A stretch of 64,000 bases of DNA from Trachythela sp. YZ-2020 (taxonomy: Eukaryota; Cnidaria; Anthozoa; Malacalcyonacea; Clavulariidae). Below are positions 46,331-56,001 of the stretch, piece by piece. The notes beneath the pieces are model-generated. The model was not told the DNA's origin, did no database searches, and saw nothing but the letters and a program-made list of their open reading frames with translations. Position 1 is the stretch's first letter, and the number at the start of each line of letters is the position of its first letter. Location of the stretch: contig JADLSH010000268.1 of NCBI GenBank assembly GCA_016169945.1, forward strand, positions 142,001 to 206,000, written 5' to 3'. The translations under genes were made by a program, and so were the position numbers.

Positions 46331-47379
46331 CCTTAACAAGTATAAATTACTTGAAAAAGGAGGCTTTAAGGAAACAGTTAAATCTACACTATTCTTCAAT
46401 GTAAGCTCGGATTCCATATGTTGGGGCTCTCGCATGCACCATAGCATGCACGGAGAACCCCAACAGCTTGAATCTGAGCCTACCCACATTGTAAATACTA
46501 ATTTCTGCATATTATTTGTTCTCTTTCTTGAAGGAGTCAACCAAAATTGTATCTGATAGTGATTTTTGTAGATATAGACTTTTGTTCAATTAAAAAATTA
46601 TGAAATCAATATAAAAATGATTTCAATGTAACAAACCCAAACAAATATAAATACAAATACTGTGTTTCTTGATATAATATTCTAGTCTTATAGTTTATCC
46701 AATGCTTGCTTGATCTGTATCGTCCATCTTTACAGATATTCTGTCTTGCACAGAATAAATAACCATAAATCTTCTATTAAGCCAGGAGGGGGCTTTTTTC
46801 AGTCATATTTGAGGTTAATAATTCCAAGTCCTACAACCACAAATTTCTCAACCTTTTTAAATATTCGAGGCTTGAATGGTATTGTTTTGGTTTGGGCTTG
46901 TGTCGAACAAGTTCACTTCTGGGTGCAGTTATGGAGGTGGAGGGTATGCTTTTCTCTGGTAAATTTAGGGAAGGAACAGCTCCAGGCACAAGTCTTTTGC
47001 AGGTGGGAACTATAAACATGACCAAAAACCTTGTTAATATACAAGTATATTTTACACAAGTACCACCAGTCTACCACCATTTCAGTGAATTGAATATAGG
47101 GAAAAAAAATTATCTTGTAGATCTTATATTCTGACTACTAGCTCATATCAATCCATAAGCAATTGGGCATATATTAAATGATATAACTCTCTGAAATTTC
47201 ACTTTTACTAATATTATAATACATGTTAAAGGAAAGTATGATCTAGTGGGATTTATCCTGAATTTCTGTATTCCGGTAAATCTGAGCATATGGTTTGAAC
47301 CCATGCATAATTACTGAAGCGTGTTATGTAAATCAGTATTAAATTTCCATATGCCCTACAATTGAAACACCATATTGAA
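46331..47379. other. No supported gene
   Basis: Part of the foreign block between the BEL 5' LTR and gag. It contains CTCGCATGCACCATAGCATG and mixed short ORFs only. Confidence 0.4.
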
Positions 47380-47676
47380 TTATGCAAGCTTCTCGCAACG
47401 AGCGATAACTTCAAGCGTTAATACTGAAATATCAATAATTCCATATTCAGAATCTATCGGTAACTGATAAGAAAGAAACTTACATGTTTCGATAAGGTTC
47501 TTTTCGAAGTGTCTTTCACAAATACGATACCGTTGATCGATTTGCTTGTGTATATCTCTCGATCTCTTATCACAAGGCGCACCCACGCTTCGCGAGTTTT
47601 CGTCGATAAATCGTCGTATTTTGTTGGAATTCGAAAAATACCAACACCTACGTGTTTCTACTAGTTCCGCAACCAT
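47380..47676 (-). other. ORF with THAP-like CxxHF motif, uncertain
   Basis: 98-codon minus-strand frame with YRICERHFEKNLIE, resembling the distal half of a THAP finger, but no convincing upstream Cys pair. A TATATAAGG lies about 95 bases upstream (near 47768), so it might be the first exon of a transposon gene. Weak evidence only. Confidence 0.25.
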
Positions 47677-47870
47677 AAATTGAGCAATTAGCTCCTGCCT
47701 TCTAAAATATCTTTCAAAAAAACATGCTTTTTAAGCGAGCTATAGCCATAGAGTAAGGTTTCCCTTATATACTTCTCGAATTTCAATGCACTCGTATTGT
47801 CACGTGACATAGAACAATAACATAATTTGGCCACACCCCCAGCTTCCAAACCCTGTCTCTATGAACTATG

Positions 47871-47943
47871 GTTTTACAAGTCTCACTGTTTATATTATCA
47901 CTATCTGTCAATCAAAAGTGATGTCACACTTCCGGTATAACAT
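47871..47943 (-). repeat. BEL/Pao 5' LTR fragment
   Basis: Only about 73 bp match the 3' LTR. The rest is replaced by the foreign block 45844-47870. Confidence 0.7.
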
Positions 47944-47984
47944 TACATATACATTATTATATACATATTATATTTATATCATTT

Positions 47985-48100
47985 TTCGCAGCTGTTCCTG
48001 GTTAGGTCTACTAAATGTATATAATTTACACTCAATAATTTTCCATCTACATAACCCTTCAATTATTATTCAATCGAGTGAGATGCCAACAAAATCTAGT
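47985..48100 (+). mobile_element. SINE-like block, right edge of the 10-kb insert
   Basis: TTTCGCAGCTGTTCCTGG, AATTTACACTCAATAATTTT and CAATCGAGTGAGATGCC, the inverted counterpart of 38071-38352. Confidence 0.65.
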
Positions 48101-48719
48101 TATTTACTTTAAGTTAGTTTAAGGAATTTACCTATGGGAAATTGTTTTACGCATGGGAAGTTCTTTTAGTTTAGTCATGCATGAGCAAGCAAATATTTTA
48201 GTTTATTACGTTACCACAAGTGCGTAACGGATGGGAACGGTTACCCCAAGGAAGATTCAGGACTGTAAAAATCTTCCCAAGAAATGACACTGCAAGTTAA
48301 AAAGTTCCTCTCTGAACAGTATATAAGGAAGAGCAAAACTATTTAATAAGATATAAGGCCTCAGCGCCTTGCTTGAATATCACTTTTGGAAAAGTTATTA
48401 CAAAGAAGATTGCTAAAGAAGAATTGTCACAAGTTATGCAAGTAAATAGCCACGAAAGAGATATTGAAGTTAAAAAGCGAAGTTACGAGAAGAAGACGGA
48501 GACGAAAGAGTCGCGCTCAGTCAGACAGACAAGAGATAAGTTGAACTCATATAGTTATAATTATATAATAATTTGAAATAGTATTATAAAGACGCTACTT
48601 ATAGCAAGTTAAAGAAATAAATAGTTATATAAACGTAACTGACTCGCACTGATTTTTGTTGCGAGAGAAATTGAACCAAAACGCGGGAAATATTAATTTT
48701 AAGGACCACGCTCGTAACA
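48101..48719 (+). repeat. Gypsy 3' LTR, part 2
   Basis: Resumes with TATTTACTTTAAGTTA, the 16 bases that also end part 1, and runs to CTCGTAACA. It is followed by the ACAT target duplication. Confidence 0.9.
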
Positions 48720-48752
48720 ACATGAACTTGCGGTTAACGCTTGGCAACTGGA

Positions 48753-48842
48753 CTATGTAGCTCAGTGGTCAGAGCGCTGCACCGGAATCGCAGGGCCGCA
48801 AGTTCGATTCCTGTCGGAGGACTTAGAGTTGCATTTTTCGCA
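48753..48842 (+). mobile_element. tRNA-like SINE head
   Basis: Box A TAGCTCAGTGGTCAGAGCG and box B GTTCGATTCC, then GCATTTTTCGCAGC as in the SINE fragments at 38071 and 47985. The cloverleaf is degenerate, so it is a SINE promoter region rather than a functional tRNA gene. Confidence 0.65.
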
Positions 48843-49915
48843 GCCGAGCAATATAGCATTAACTAAAAGCGTTTCTCGGAGGCAAATCCTACGGCGAACG
48901 AAGTAGCTATTGCCAACCCACTAGAATAATAGAAATGCTTTTATGATATAGATTCATAAATATTTTGTGACAGGAATTTATGATTAAATGCGGTGGTGTT
49001 AACAAAATGAATTGCTTTATCCCCTTTAAAGATAAGTTTCGTAACAACTGTGTTCAGGAAGATGAGAGTATTATTGTTTCTTTATTTCTAATGCCGAGTA
49101 TAATGGTGAAGTTGATGACCATCTATGAGATAATGCAAATTACTTTATACTCCGGCCAAGACTCGTTTACTTCTTCAGATATGTAGCATAGTAATATTAT
49201 TTTCGGTCTCAAACACTTTCTTATCACCATCAGGTTGTTTCCATGTTCCATTGAGATTCAAATCAACACGGAAGAATTGTTTTAGATAATTATATAGTCT
49301 TCCGCGACCAAGCAAATTACAAGCTATGGTTTGACGAAACCATTATGTATCCACATTTCGCACAATATTCGGCTTGGATTATAGGTTTAGCATTTTCTAA
49401 TTCAAATCTTCAAAATATTTGACTATGGATTTTCAAAGCTTTTCAAAAGTATAAAGAACGTTTAAAGATATAACTGAAAATCTTAATAGCGTAACTCTAC
49501 GCGTCAGCGACATCTACACAATAATTGAGTGACGTCTAGTCAAATTTTTGGTTTGACTTATCGAGGTTCATACAATCGTACAAAAAATGTATATTACTTA
49601 CAGTAATTCTCGATTCCCCACAACATCTCTTGCATTCTCTATGTTATTTTAACCTTATTAAATTTCGTCTTGTTATAAATATCTGTAAGTATAATATTCC
49701 TCAAAAATGGAATTACAGATATCTGCAGCAGAACTTGCGCTCACGCTATTCCAAAAAAGAGAGTCGGAGCTTTTCAGTTAACAATTGAATAAAAAATCAA
49801 AGCAGTCAGGAAGATGAACGTACCCATGTGACCATTTTGATCGACTAATTGTTTTACCACTTTAGTGTTGTTGGAAATTTATCATTGATGCCTGTTTTGT
49901 TTAGATTATTTCTCA
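48843..49915. other. No supported gene
   Basis: AT-rich sequence with only short ORFs lacking recognisable domains. Confidence 0.45.
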
Positions 49916-50300
49916 ATGTCCGATCCGGGACCGCCTGGTCAGTTTATCGATGTAACAAATCCTGGTCAGAATTTCACTCAATACAGCATTGCACCATTTG
50001 CGCTCAATACAGCATTGGACCATTTGCCAGCAGACAGTTTTGACCCAATAAAGAAGGTGTAGTCATCATCAAAGGAGGAACGCGCGTTTATGGATCCCGT
50101 GAGGGAATAAGCCTGATTAAGACCGATGCCTCGAAAGCTCGAAAGACGAGAATAGGCAACAAACTGGAAGATAGTTCTGGAGATATCACTGTGGCGTATC
50201 TGGTTTTCGGTGGAGTAAACATCAATTTTGGAGAGAAAAATCACAAAAAGATTCGCATCTTTATCAGCCACCACTCTCCTCCGCAGAGGCTTCCAAGGTA
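49916..50300 (+). pseudogene. Unrecognised ORF with a single frame break
   Basis: From ATG 49916 a frame reads MSDPGPPGQFIDVTNP, then IAPFALNTALDHLPADSFDP to about 50058. One base out of frame it continues without a stop as GVVIIKGGTRVYGSREGISL, DASKARKTRIGNKLEDSS and FGGVNINFGEKNHKKIRIF, to RLPR followed by GTATTTT (possible donor, about 50300). The protein-like composition on both sides suggests one coding unit broken by a one-base indel, or two exons. Not recognised. Confidence 0.4.
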
Positions 50301-50413
50301 TTTTAACTTTTGCCATATATAGCGGGTATGTGTAGAGATCTTTGGTTCATTGGTAGGGATGGGTAGGGATGCGTGGGGGTAAAAGGGGCAAATATTAAAC
50401 GCGCGCGGGGAAA

Positions 50414-51926
50414 GATGGAAAGAGAGGAAAATATGCCATATAACGTGCGGTTCTGTAGTACATTTTGCGGTTCTGTGGTTATGGACGAAAACGATAAGGA
50501 TATGGAAGAACTTGAACGTTCCCTTCATGATATGAGTCTCGATGGTACGTGTACAAAATTTGGTGGCAATGGATGGCCAATTTAACAATTTTTTTGGCCT
50601 TGTATTTTCGTCTATTTTATATGTCAGCCATGTTTGTCGACATACAAAGACAATGTTTTATTCATTTCGTCAATCATGTTTATAGATGTGGCGACGACGA
50701 ACTTGGCTGCTATCCTATGATAAGCAATCCAGAGGAGGACCTTCCAGGGAATTATGGTCAAGAGTCTAGACAAAATGAATCCGAAAGTGTCACATTTCCA
50801 TCAGGTTGGGGTTTGTAACTTTATTTGCAGCAATGATTTAATCAATTCTTGAATAAAACATAAATAGAATGGGAAATATCGTTTGATTTATTAGATTTTA
50901 TATCATGTCTATGGGTGACGACGACGAATTTAGCGACTTTCCAACGAGCATGACAAGCACTACAAAGAAAGAGCTACTTTCTGCGAAGCATACTCTTACA
51001 CCAGAATCTAAGAAGGAAAATGCACCTATTTCCAAGCGACTTCAGACGTCTGAAATTTATATCCGCAACAGGTAGGTTTCTAGCTTGTTTTTACCGTAAC
51101 AGAAATATATGGTCATATATTGTATTGTATCAATGATCATTTAACAAGGTTTTGCTTGACCTTATTATGCTCATGCTTGCACCTATGCTTGTATCGCTAG
51201 TGAGGACTAGGCTTAACCCATTATCTTGTAATGCGCCCAGATGTGCCCTACTTTAGTATTTTACTCTGTCTAATGCGGGAAAACTTTACATGTCAGTGAT
51301 AGGGTACGGTCAGTTGCTGGGTTAACAAAACTATCTCCCAGTTTGTCTTGTTAACCCATTAGCTTGCAATGTGCCAAAATGTGCCCTACTTGAGTATTTT
51401 ACTCTGTCTAATGCCAGATGATTTTACTCGTCAATGGTAGAGTACTGCCAGTTAATGGGTTAAGCAGCAAGAGCAAGGTACTCGAAAATTCTGGTTCTTG
51501 ACTTCTGTGACGAAATATAAGGTATAGTATATATAGCTGGAATTTAAAAACTTGCATTAAATATTGATCTGCTGGGGGAGGTTTGCTGTTTTGGTGCTCA
51601 TTACGAAGCAGGGTGTGACCGTCCCCCGACGATCATCCCTGAGGACCGGCAGCAGGATGAAGGGGCTGAGGTTTTCAGATAATTTTTGCCCCCTGCACCC
51701 CTTTTGCCAAGGCTAGAGGGGTGGGCAGCCCCCCCTCCAGTAAATCCATCCCTGAAAATCTTCAATACAGCAGGATAAAATACGACAAGCTGTAGTGGTC
51801 CTGAAATTTATGGGGGGGATGCATTTAATTTGTAGAAAATTAAATTTAAAAGTCACATAAATATTTTGATTTTATGTTGATTTAGAAACGTGCTGTCCCG
51901 GTTATGCTTGGAAGCTGATGATAACG
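50414..51926 (+). CDS. Putative host gene, partial, unrecognised
   Basis: Candidate exons: 50414-50537 (MEREENMPYNVRFCSTF, ending SLHDMSLD before GTACGT), about 50685-50806 (CGDDELGCYPMISNPEED, ending FPSG before GTTGGG or a TAA), 50907-51073 (MSMGDDDEFSDFPTSMTS, STTKKELLSAKHTLTPESKK, before donor GTAGGT) and about 51885-51926 (acceptor TTGATTTAG, NVLSRLCLEADDN, before GTAACC). The last two join in phase. Highly acidic and Ser/Thr-rich with no known domain. The first two may belong to another transcript. The intron before 51885 holds two MITEs; the piggyBac element begins 13 bases after 51926. Confidence 0.35.
51213..51325 (+). repeat. TTAA-flanked MITE copy 5
   Basis: TTAACCCATTATCTTGTAAT to TTGCTGGGTTAA; core TATTTTACTCTGTCTAATGC. 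Confidence 0.8.
51351..51463 (+). repeat. TTAA-flanked MITE copy 6
   Basis: TTAACCCATTAGCTTGCAAT to GTTAATGGGTTAA, the best-preserved copy, 113 bp with complementary ends, 25 bp after copy 5. Confidence 0.85.
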
Positions 51927-52416
51927 TAACCTAGTTTACCCTTTGTTTACCAGCGGGACTTTAAAGTCCCACTAATTGAATTACTGATTTGGTCACTGGT
52001 GATGCTCATAAAACACGAAGGGACTTTTGAGTCCCGGCCGTGTGATGCCTAGCCTGGAGATGATTTGTAGACAATAGTGCTGAATCAGTAGTTTTGCCGA
52101 TTCTTTCAAAATGTCGTCGTTTGAAATCGTCACATGGTGAACAAGGTCAGTTTTCTATCCTTATTTTAGTATGTTTAGCGGAAGATTCAAGGCGCGCAGT
52201 TTTTTTTACAATTTGTATTAGGTGTAAAGAACATATAAATCGACTAATTTCTTGTGGGAAGCATAATATATTGTCCGAAAGAAGCAATAATTCGTTTGGG
52301 ACTTTGAAGTCCCGCTGGGCTTTATTGGCCCCTTGCCTTAAATTTTGGTAGGTATAAAATGTTGCAATATATATTAATTTTTGATATTGTTCTTTAGCTT
52401 TGGTGTTCTTAATTAA

Positions 52417-52939
52417 ATGAAACGTAGTAGAAAGTTAGATATTGATGAGGTTTTTGAAATTTGGGACGAAATACCAGTTGATACTGGTGAAACTGATGAA
52501 TCATCTTCTGAGGATGAATATATTCCCTCGGATCATGATGGCGATGATGTACTCTCAGACATGGAGTTCTCTGCCGGTGTAGGTCATATTGCTGAAACAC
52601 CTAATGATGTTGTACAAGCAGAGTAGCAGACTGTGTTGTCGCCTCGGAACCTTCCAGCAGCAAAGCCTCGAAACCGACCAAACGGCAAGCATCGAAGAGA
52701 AAAAAAGTGTTGATACAAAGGGGATGGCTATTGTTAATCAAATCAAATCAATTCAAAGTTTTATGTTGGAGAATGGTTTGACTATACCACTTTCACCAGA
52801 GCTGGTGAAGCAAGTACAGAATTATCTTCTGGAAAGTGACTCAGGAAGTGAAAAACTTACTGTTGCAAAGGTCCGCCAATTATCTGAGATTGCAAGCCGA
52901 CAGTGGACAAAGAAGGAAAAGGCAATGGAACTTTCCTGA
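52417..52939 (+). pseudogene. piggyBac transposase N-terminal region
   Basis: First frame: MKRSRKLDIDEVFEIWDEIP, then acidic SSSEDEYIPSDHDGDDVLSD, ending at TAG 52624. A shifted frame continues with SEPSSSKASKPTKRQASKRK (basic), and another with SIQSFMLENGLTIPLSPELV to TGA 52937. An acidic then basic disordered N-terminus is normal for piggyBac proteins. The frame shifts show decay. Confidence 0.65.
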
Positions 52940-52996
52940 AAGTAAGCAGAGATACTTGTAATCTTTCAATATTGACATAGTGTCAATACTGGCTTA

Positions 52997-53382
52997 GGGG
53001 CTTCGGTGGCGCAATCGTCAGAGAACGCGCCTTTCACGTCTGATATCGTGGGTCCAAGTCCCGTTGGGGACGATTTATGATAGCTATGTGAAAAGAGTTA
53101 GTCAACGCTCTGCCGAAAGTCGTGGGTTTTCTCCGGGTACTCCAGTTTCCTCCCACAGGGAATGTTGACAGGGTGGGTTGGGTTTAACCCCTAACTGGCC
53201 CTTCCACCGTAGCTGTGCTCCGTGATGGCGAGCAAAAGGTGGCTGCCATATGCGCCCTAGAAAGCCTTCGACTTGGTCACGTTGAGCTGTGTCCTTCGCA
53301 ATTCAGCTTAGCTCTCAACTGCAAGTAAGGAAAATAAGCACCCCTGCTTACTTACTTACTTACTTACTTACTACTGACACAT
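52997..53382 (+). mobile_element. tRNA-derived SINE with (TTAC)n tail
   Basis: Box A GGTGGCGCAATCGTCAGAG, box B-like GTGGGTCCAAGTCCC, body motif GGTACTCCAGTTTCCTCCCA, and a tail of about eight TTAC units (53351-53382). It is inserted between the N-terminal region and catalytic core of the piggyBac transposase, possibly within an intron whose acceptor is TTTGTTTTAG at 53396. Confidence 0.8.
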
Positions 53383-53440
53383 TGGCTTTGTTTTAGGGCC
53401 AGTTAAGGAACACTTCACCAATTACTCTACATCAGATGAT

Positions 53441-54550
53441 ATGTTTCTTCAGTATTTTGACATGCCCATAATTGATCACATCTTATTCCAATCAATTTTG
53501 TATATCAATCAGAAGAATCTTTCTATCTCACCTATAACTAGAAATGAATTTTATGTTTTTCTTGGAATAAATATGGTGATGTCTTGCCATAAATTACCCT
53601 CATGGACAGATTATTGGAAAGGTGATGAAGACTTGAGTGTCACTCTTATATCCTCAGCAATGACTCGGAATAGATTTGCTCAAATCCTTAGCAACTTGCA
53701 TGTAAATGACAATGCAAATATTCCTGAGGATAACAAGGACAAACTCTACAAACTACGTCCACTCATTAATGCTTTGAATGAGAACTTTGTGACCTTGTAC
53801 AATGTGTCGAGAAATGTCAGCATTGATGAAAGCATGATCCGCTTCAAAGGGCGTCACTCGATCAAACAATATAACCCCATGAAGCCAATCAAGCGTGGTT
53901 ATAAAATGTGGGTTTTGGCAGACATGGATGGCTATATTTCTAAATTTGATGTATACCAAGGTAAAACTGGTACAAATACGTCAGCTGCTGATGATGATGA
54001 AGATAATGGTATCAATGGGCTTGGTGAGAAAGTTGTCAAAACTTTGACAATCGATCTGCATGACAAGAACCACCAATTATACTTCGATAACTACTTCACA
54101 TCGGTTCCATTGCTTGAGTATCTCAAGGCGAACGGTGTCTGTGCTTGTGGTACAGTTCGTGCAGTTCGTAAAGCACTACCTGTTAGAATGGAGAATAACC
54201 TAACTCGTGGTGAAACGGATTATCGAGTGTCCAAGGATGGACTCGCAATATTCAAATGGCAAGATAACAAACCTGTTTTGGTTTTATCTAATTTCCATGG
54301 ATCTGAGATGATTTCTGTACACAGAACCCAGAAAGATGCCTCGAAGCTTCAATTGCCTTCCCCTGTTGCTGTGAAAAACTACAACCAATACATGGGGGGA
54401 GTCGACAAGGCAGATATGCTCTGTGCAGTAGAAGGCCTAAACCGGAAGTCTAAGAAGTGGTGGCATAGACTATTCTTCGGAATGGTAGATCGCACAGTGG
54501 TAAATGCTCAGATTGCATACAGTAAGCTTGAATATCTTTGTCAGTTTTGA
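53441..54550 (+). CDS. piggyBac transposase catalytic core
   Basis: A 369-codon frame, extendable upstream to the acceptor at 53396 (GPVKEHFTNYSTSDDMF). Motifs: PSWTDYWKGDEDLSVTLIS, MTRNRFAQILSNLHVNDN, SIDESMIRFKGRHSIKQYNP (first catalytic Asp, about 53825), KRGYKMWVLADMDGYISKFD, LYFDNYFTSVPLLEYL (second Asp, about 54087), MGGVDKADMLCAVE (third Asp, about 54402) and KKWWHRLFFGMVD. All three DDD residues are present. The frame ends at TGA 54548 just before the C-terminal region. Confidence 0.9.
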   Translation: MFLQYFDMPIIDHILFQSILYINQKNLSISPITRNEFYVFLGINMVMSCHKLPSWTDYWKGDEDLSVTLISSAMTRNRFAQILSNLHVNDNANIPEDNKDKLYKLRPLINALNENFVTLYNVSRNVSIDESMIRFKGRHSIKQYNPMKPIKRGYKMWVLADMDGYISKFDVYQGKTGTNTSAADDDEDNGINGLGEKVVKTLTIDLHDKNHQLYFDNYFTSVPLLEYLKANGVCACGTVRAVRKALPVRMENNLTRGETDYRVSKDGLAIFKWQDNKPVLVLSNFHGSEMISVHRTQKDASKLQLPSPVAVKNYNQYMGGVDKADMLCAVEGLNRKSKKWWHRLFFGMVDRTVVNAQIAYSKLEYLCQF

Positions 54551-54906
54551 ACTTCAGGAGACAAATTGCCCATGCACTTATCCTACTTGGGCGTCCCCCA
54601 CAAGTTGGCAGACCAAGGTCATCACCATCCGCTAGAGAGCCCGTCAAACAAAGAGGTAAAGAGTATTCTGTCTCGAGAGCAGCACGTTTGTCAAACAGAG
54701 GTGTGCATTGGGTCGTATTTGAAAAGAAGCGTGGCAGATGTCAGGTGTGCCAAAGGACATGTGTTGAAGCACGGCCGCATAGCAAATGTTCAGCATGCAG
54801 CGTATTTTATGTTGTAACGAAAAGAAGAATTGTTTCGCATCTTTCCACGAACTATTGTAGCGAGGCACTACCTGTTTTTGACACTTTGAACAAGCTATTG
54901 GCATAA
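54538..54906 (+). pseudogene. piggyBac C-terminal cysteine-rich domain, out of frame
   Basis: Overlaps the core by 13 bases in another frame: LNFRRQIAHALILLGRPPQV, then GRCQVCQRTC and HSKCSACSVFYV with HLSTNYC. This is the zinc-binding cysteine-rich domain that binds the transposon ends. A one-base frameshift near 54540 separates it from the core. Confidence 0.8.
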
Positions 54907-54984
54907 CAAAGCCTATTTCCATATATATATCCTTATTTGTTGTTATTGACCAGTTATTAAGTTGTTATTAAACTTTTAAACATT

Positions 54985-55830
54985 TATCCCCGAGCCGGTG
55001 CGAAGCGCCGTGCGAGGGTACTAATTCCGCTCGGATATTTACGCCCGGGTATGTGAAAACATTGTGGAATGCAAAGTCGTCCGCCATTTTTTTTTGTCAT
55101 GGACGGGACGGTTTTGAAAGTTATGCGCATGCGCGACTTCAAGCCGAGAGAAGAATTCCTTTTTGCAAACTTTTTTCAAAAATTGTTTTGCACTCATTTT
55201 ATAAGCAAGTCTCTATGTAAGTAAGTTTATATGTTAAATATCCAAAACAAGACAAATGAAAATTACTTAGAGGACAAATTAACAAGAGGAAAAACAGTCG
55301 AAAGACCGAACAAGAAGCGTTTTAAACGAGCAAGTGCCTATTTTGCATGCTTGCTTTGCCGATTTATAGCATGCAGTTTGTTTGTGCATTTGAAAATGTG
55401 TAGAGCGTTCTGTGTGGTCAATACAACATTGATTGACCTTAAGAGTATTTTAGTATTGATTCAAATACGTAATAGAAAAATAAAAACATTAAATCTCAAA
55501 AACTAAACTATTTTCAAAAAGTATAAAAATACTGCTCGAAAAGCAGTTGAAGTTTTATGAAAATTTTGAAACGTTTTGTGAAGGTCTAAGGTTGAATGTT
55601 ACAGTAAATCAAAGCTAAAAGAGTACATAATAGCATACCCACTTTATATAGTTGGGCAATTGATAATTTTATAGTTCAAAACAAAATAAAAATATTTTGT
55701 ACAAATTAAAATATAAAAAATATACAGTGTTGCGTGTTACCGTGGATACAATAACATTTGGGGAGTAAATTGTTTGGTTCAAAGGGGCGAGGGGATTCTG
55801 CATGCATGTATTTCTAGTTAATGTTTAATA
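54985..55830 (+). repeat. GC-rich-ended repeat R2, long copy, inside piggyBac
   Basis: From CCCCGAGCCGG to TATTTCTAGTTA, homologous in reverse to 5190-5535. It contains a 91-codon frame (55231-55506) with no recognisable domain. Confidence 0.6.
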
Positions 55831-56001
55831 AAGCGACAGTAAAAACCCAGCGGGACTTTAAAGTCCCAATTCTTGTAATTACGAGAAAAATAATTGTAGC
55901 AAAAAAAAGTAAATGGATTTTTAATCTATTGATATTTGTGGTCTTATTTGGTAAATATTTTTAAAGTCTGAAAAAATAATCACTTTCTGGTAAACAAAGG
56001 G

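Larger units (their letters stand above)
38350..47943 (-). mobile_element. BEL/Pao LTR retrotransposon, decayed and multiply interrupted
   Basis: On the minus strand, in order from high to low coordinates: gag (DUF1759-like, 45462-45097 then about 43720-43500), CCHC knuckles and protease (43480-42415), RT (about 42160-40504), RNase H and integrase (40489-38612), polypurine AGGGGAGTAG next to the LTR at 38541. The LTR remnants are 38350-38541 and 47871-47943. Interruptions: a 1284-bp TIR element, a SINE, a local duplication in the RT region, a MITE, and about 2 kb of foreign sequence between the 5' LTR and gag. An in-frame TGA lies in the integrase. It cannot be autonomous. Confidence 0.85.
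38071..48100. mobile_element. 10.03-kb composite insert in the Gypsy 3' LTR
   Basis: Flanked by the exact 16-bp direct repeat TATTTACTTTAAGTTA (38055-38070 and 48101-48116). Its edges are related SINE-like blocks in opposite orientations: 38071-38352 on the left, with TAGATTTTGTTGGCATCTCA at 38265, and 47985-48100 on the right. The interior is the BEL/Pao element with its own insertions. A 16-bp duplication fits target-primed (LINE-driven) insertion of the edge element followed by later insertions; this history is inferred. Confidence 0.7.
35032..48719 (+). mobile_element. Ty3/gypsy LTR retrotransposon, INT before RT, internally interrupted
   Basis: Bounded by TG...CA LTRs and the 4-bp target duplication ACAT (35028-35031 and 48720-48723). 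The pol order seen is integrase core, integrase C-terminal GPY region, reverse transcriptase, RNase H, polypurine tract, 3' LTR. An integrase upstream of RT in a Ty3/gypsy-type pol is the hallmark of Gmr1-like elements. gag, protease, the primer-binding site and the integrase N-terminus are missing: coding begins directly after the 5' LTR. The 3' LTR is split by the insert at 38071-48100. Confidence 0.85.
51939..56001 (+). mobile_element. piggyBac transposon, 4063 bp, complete ends
   Basis: Perfect 15-bp inverted ends CCCTTTGTTTACCAG and CTGGTAAACAAAGGG. Flanks TTTA (51935-51938) and TTAA (56002-56005), i.e. the TTAA target with one base changed. The palindrome GGGACTTTAAAGTCCC lies just inside both ends (51955-51970 and 55852-55867), and related forms occur near 52019 and 52298. 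It carries a frameshifted transposase, a SINE and the repeat R2. Confidence 0.9.

Noticed and set aside
48373..48576. 67-codon ORF after a TATA box
   Set aside because: Lies wholly within the Gypsy LTR; the matching 5' LTR copy lacks the same open frame.
48753..48830. Possible tRNA gene
   Set aside because: Box A and B are present but the acceptor stem does not pair well, and the downstream sequence matches the SINE fragments at 38071 and 47985.
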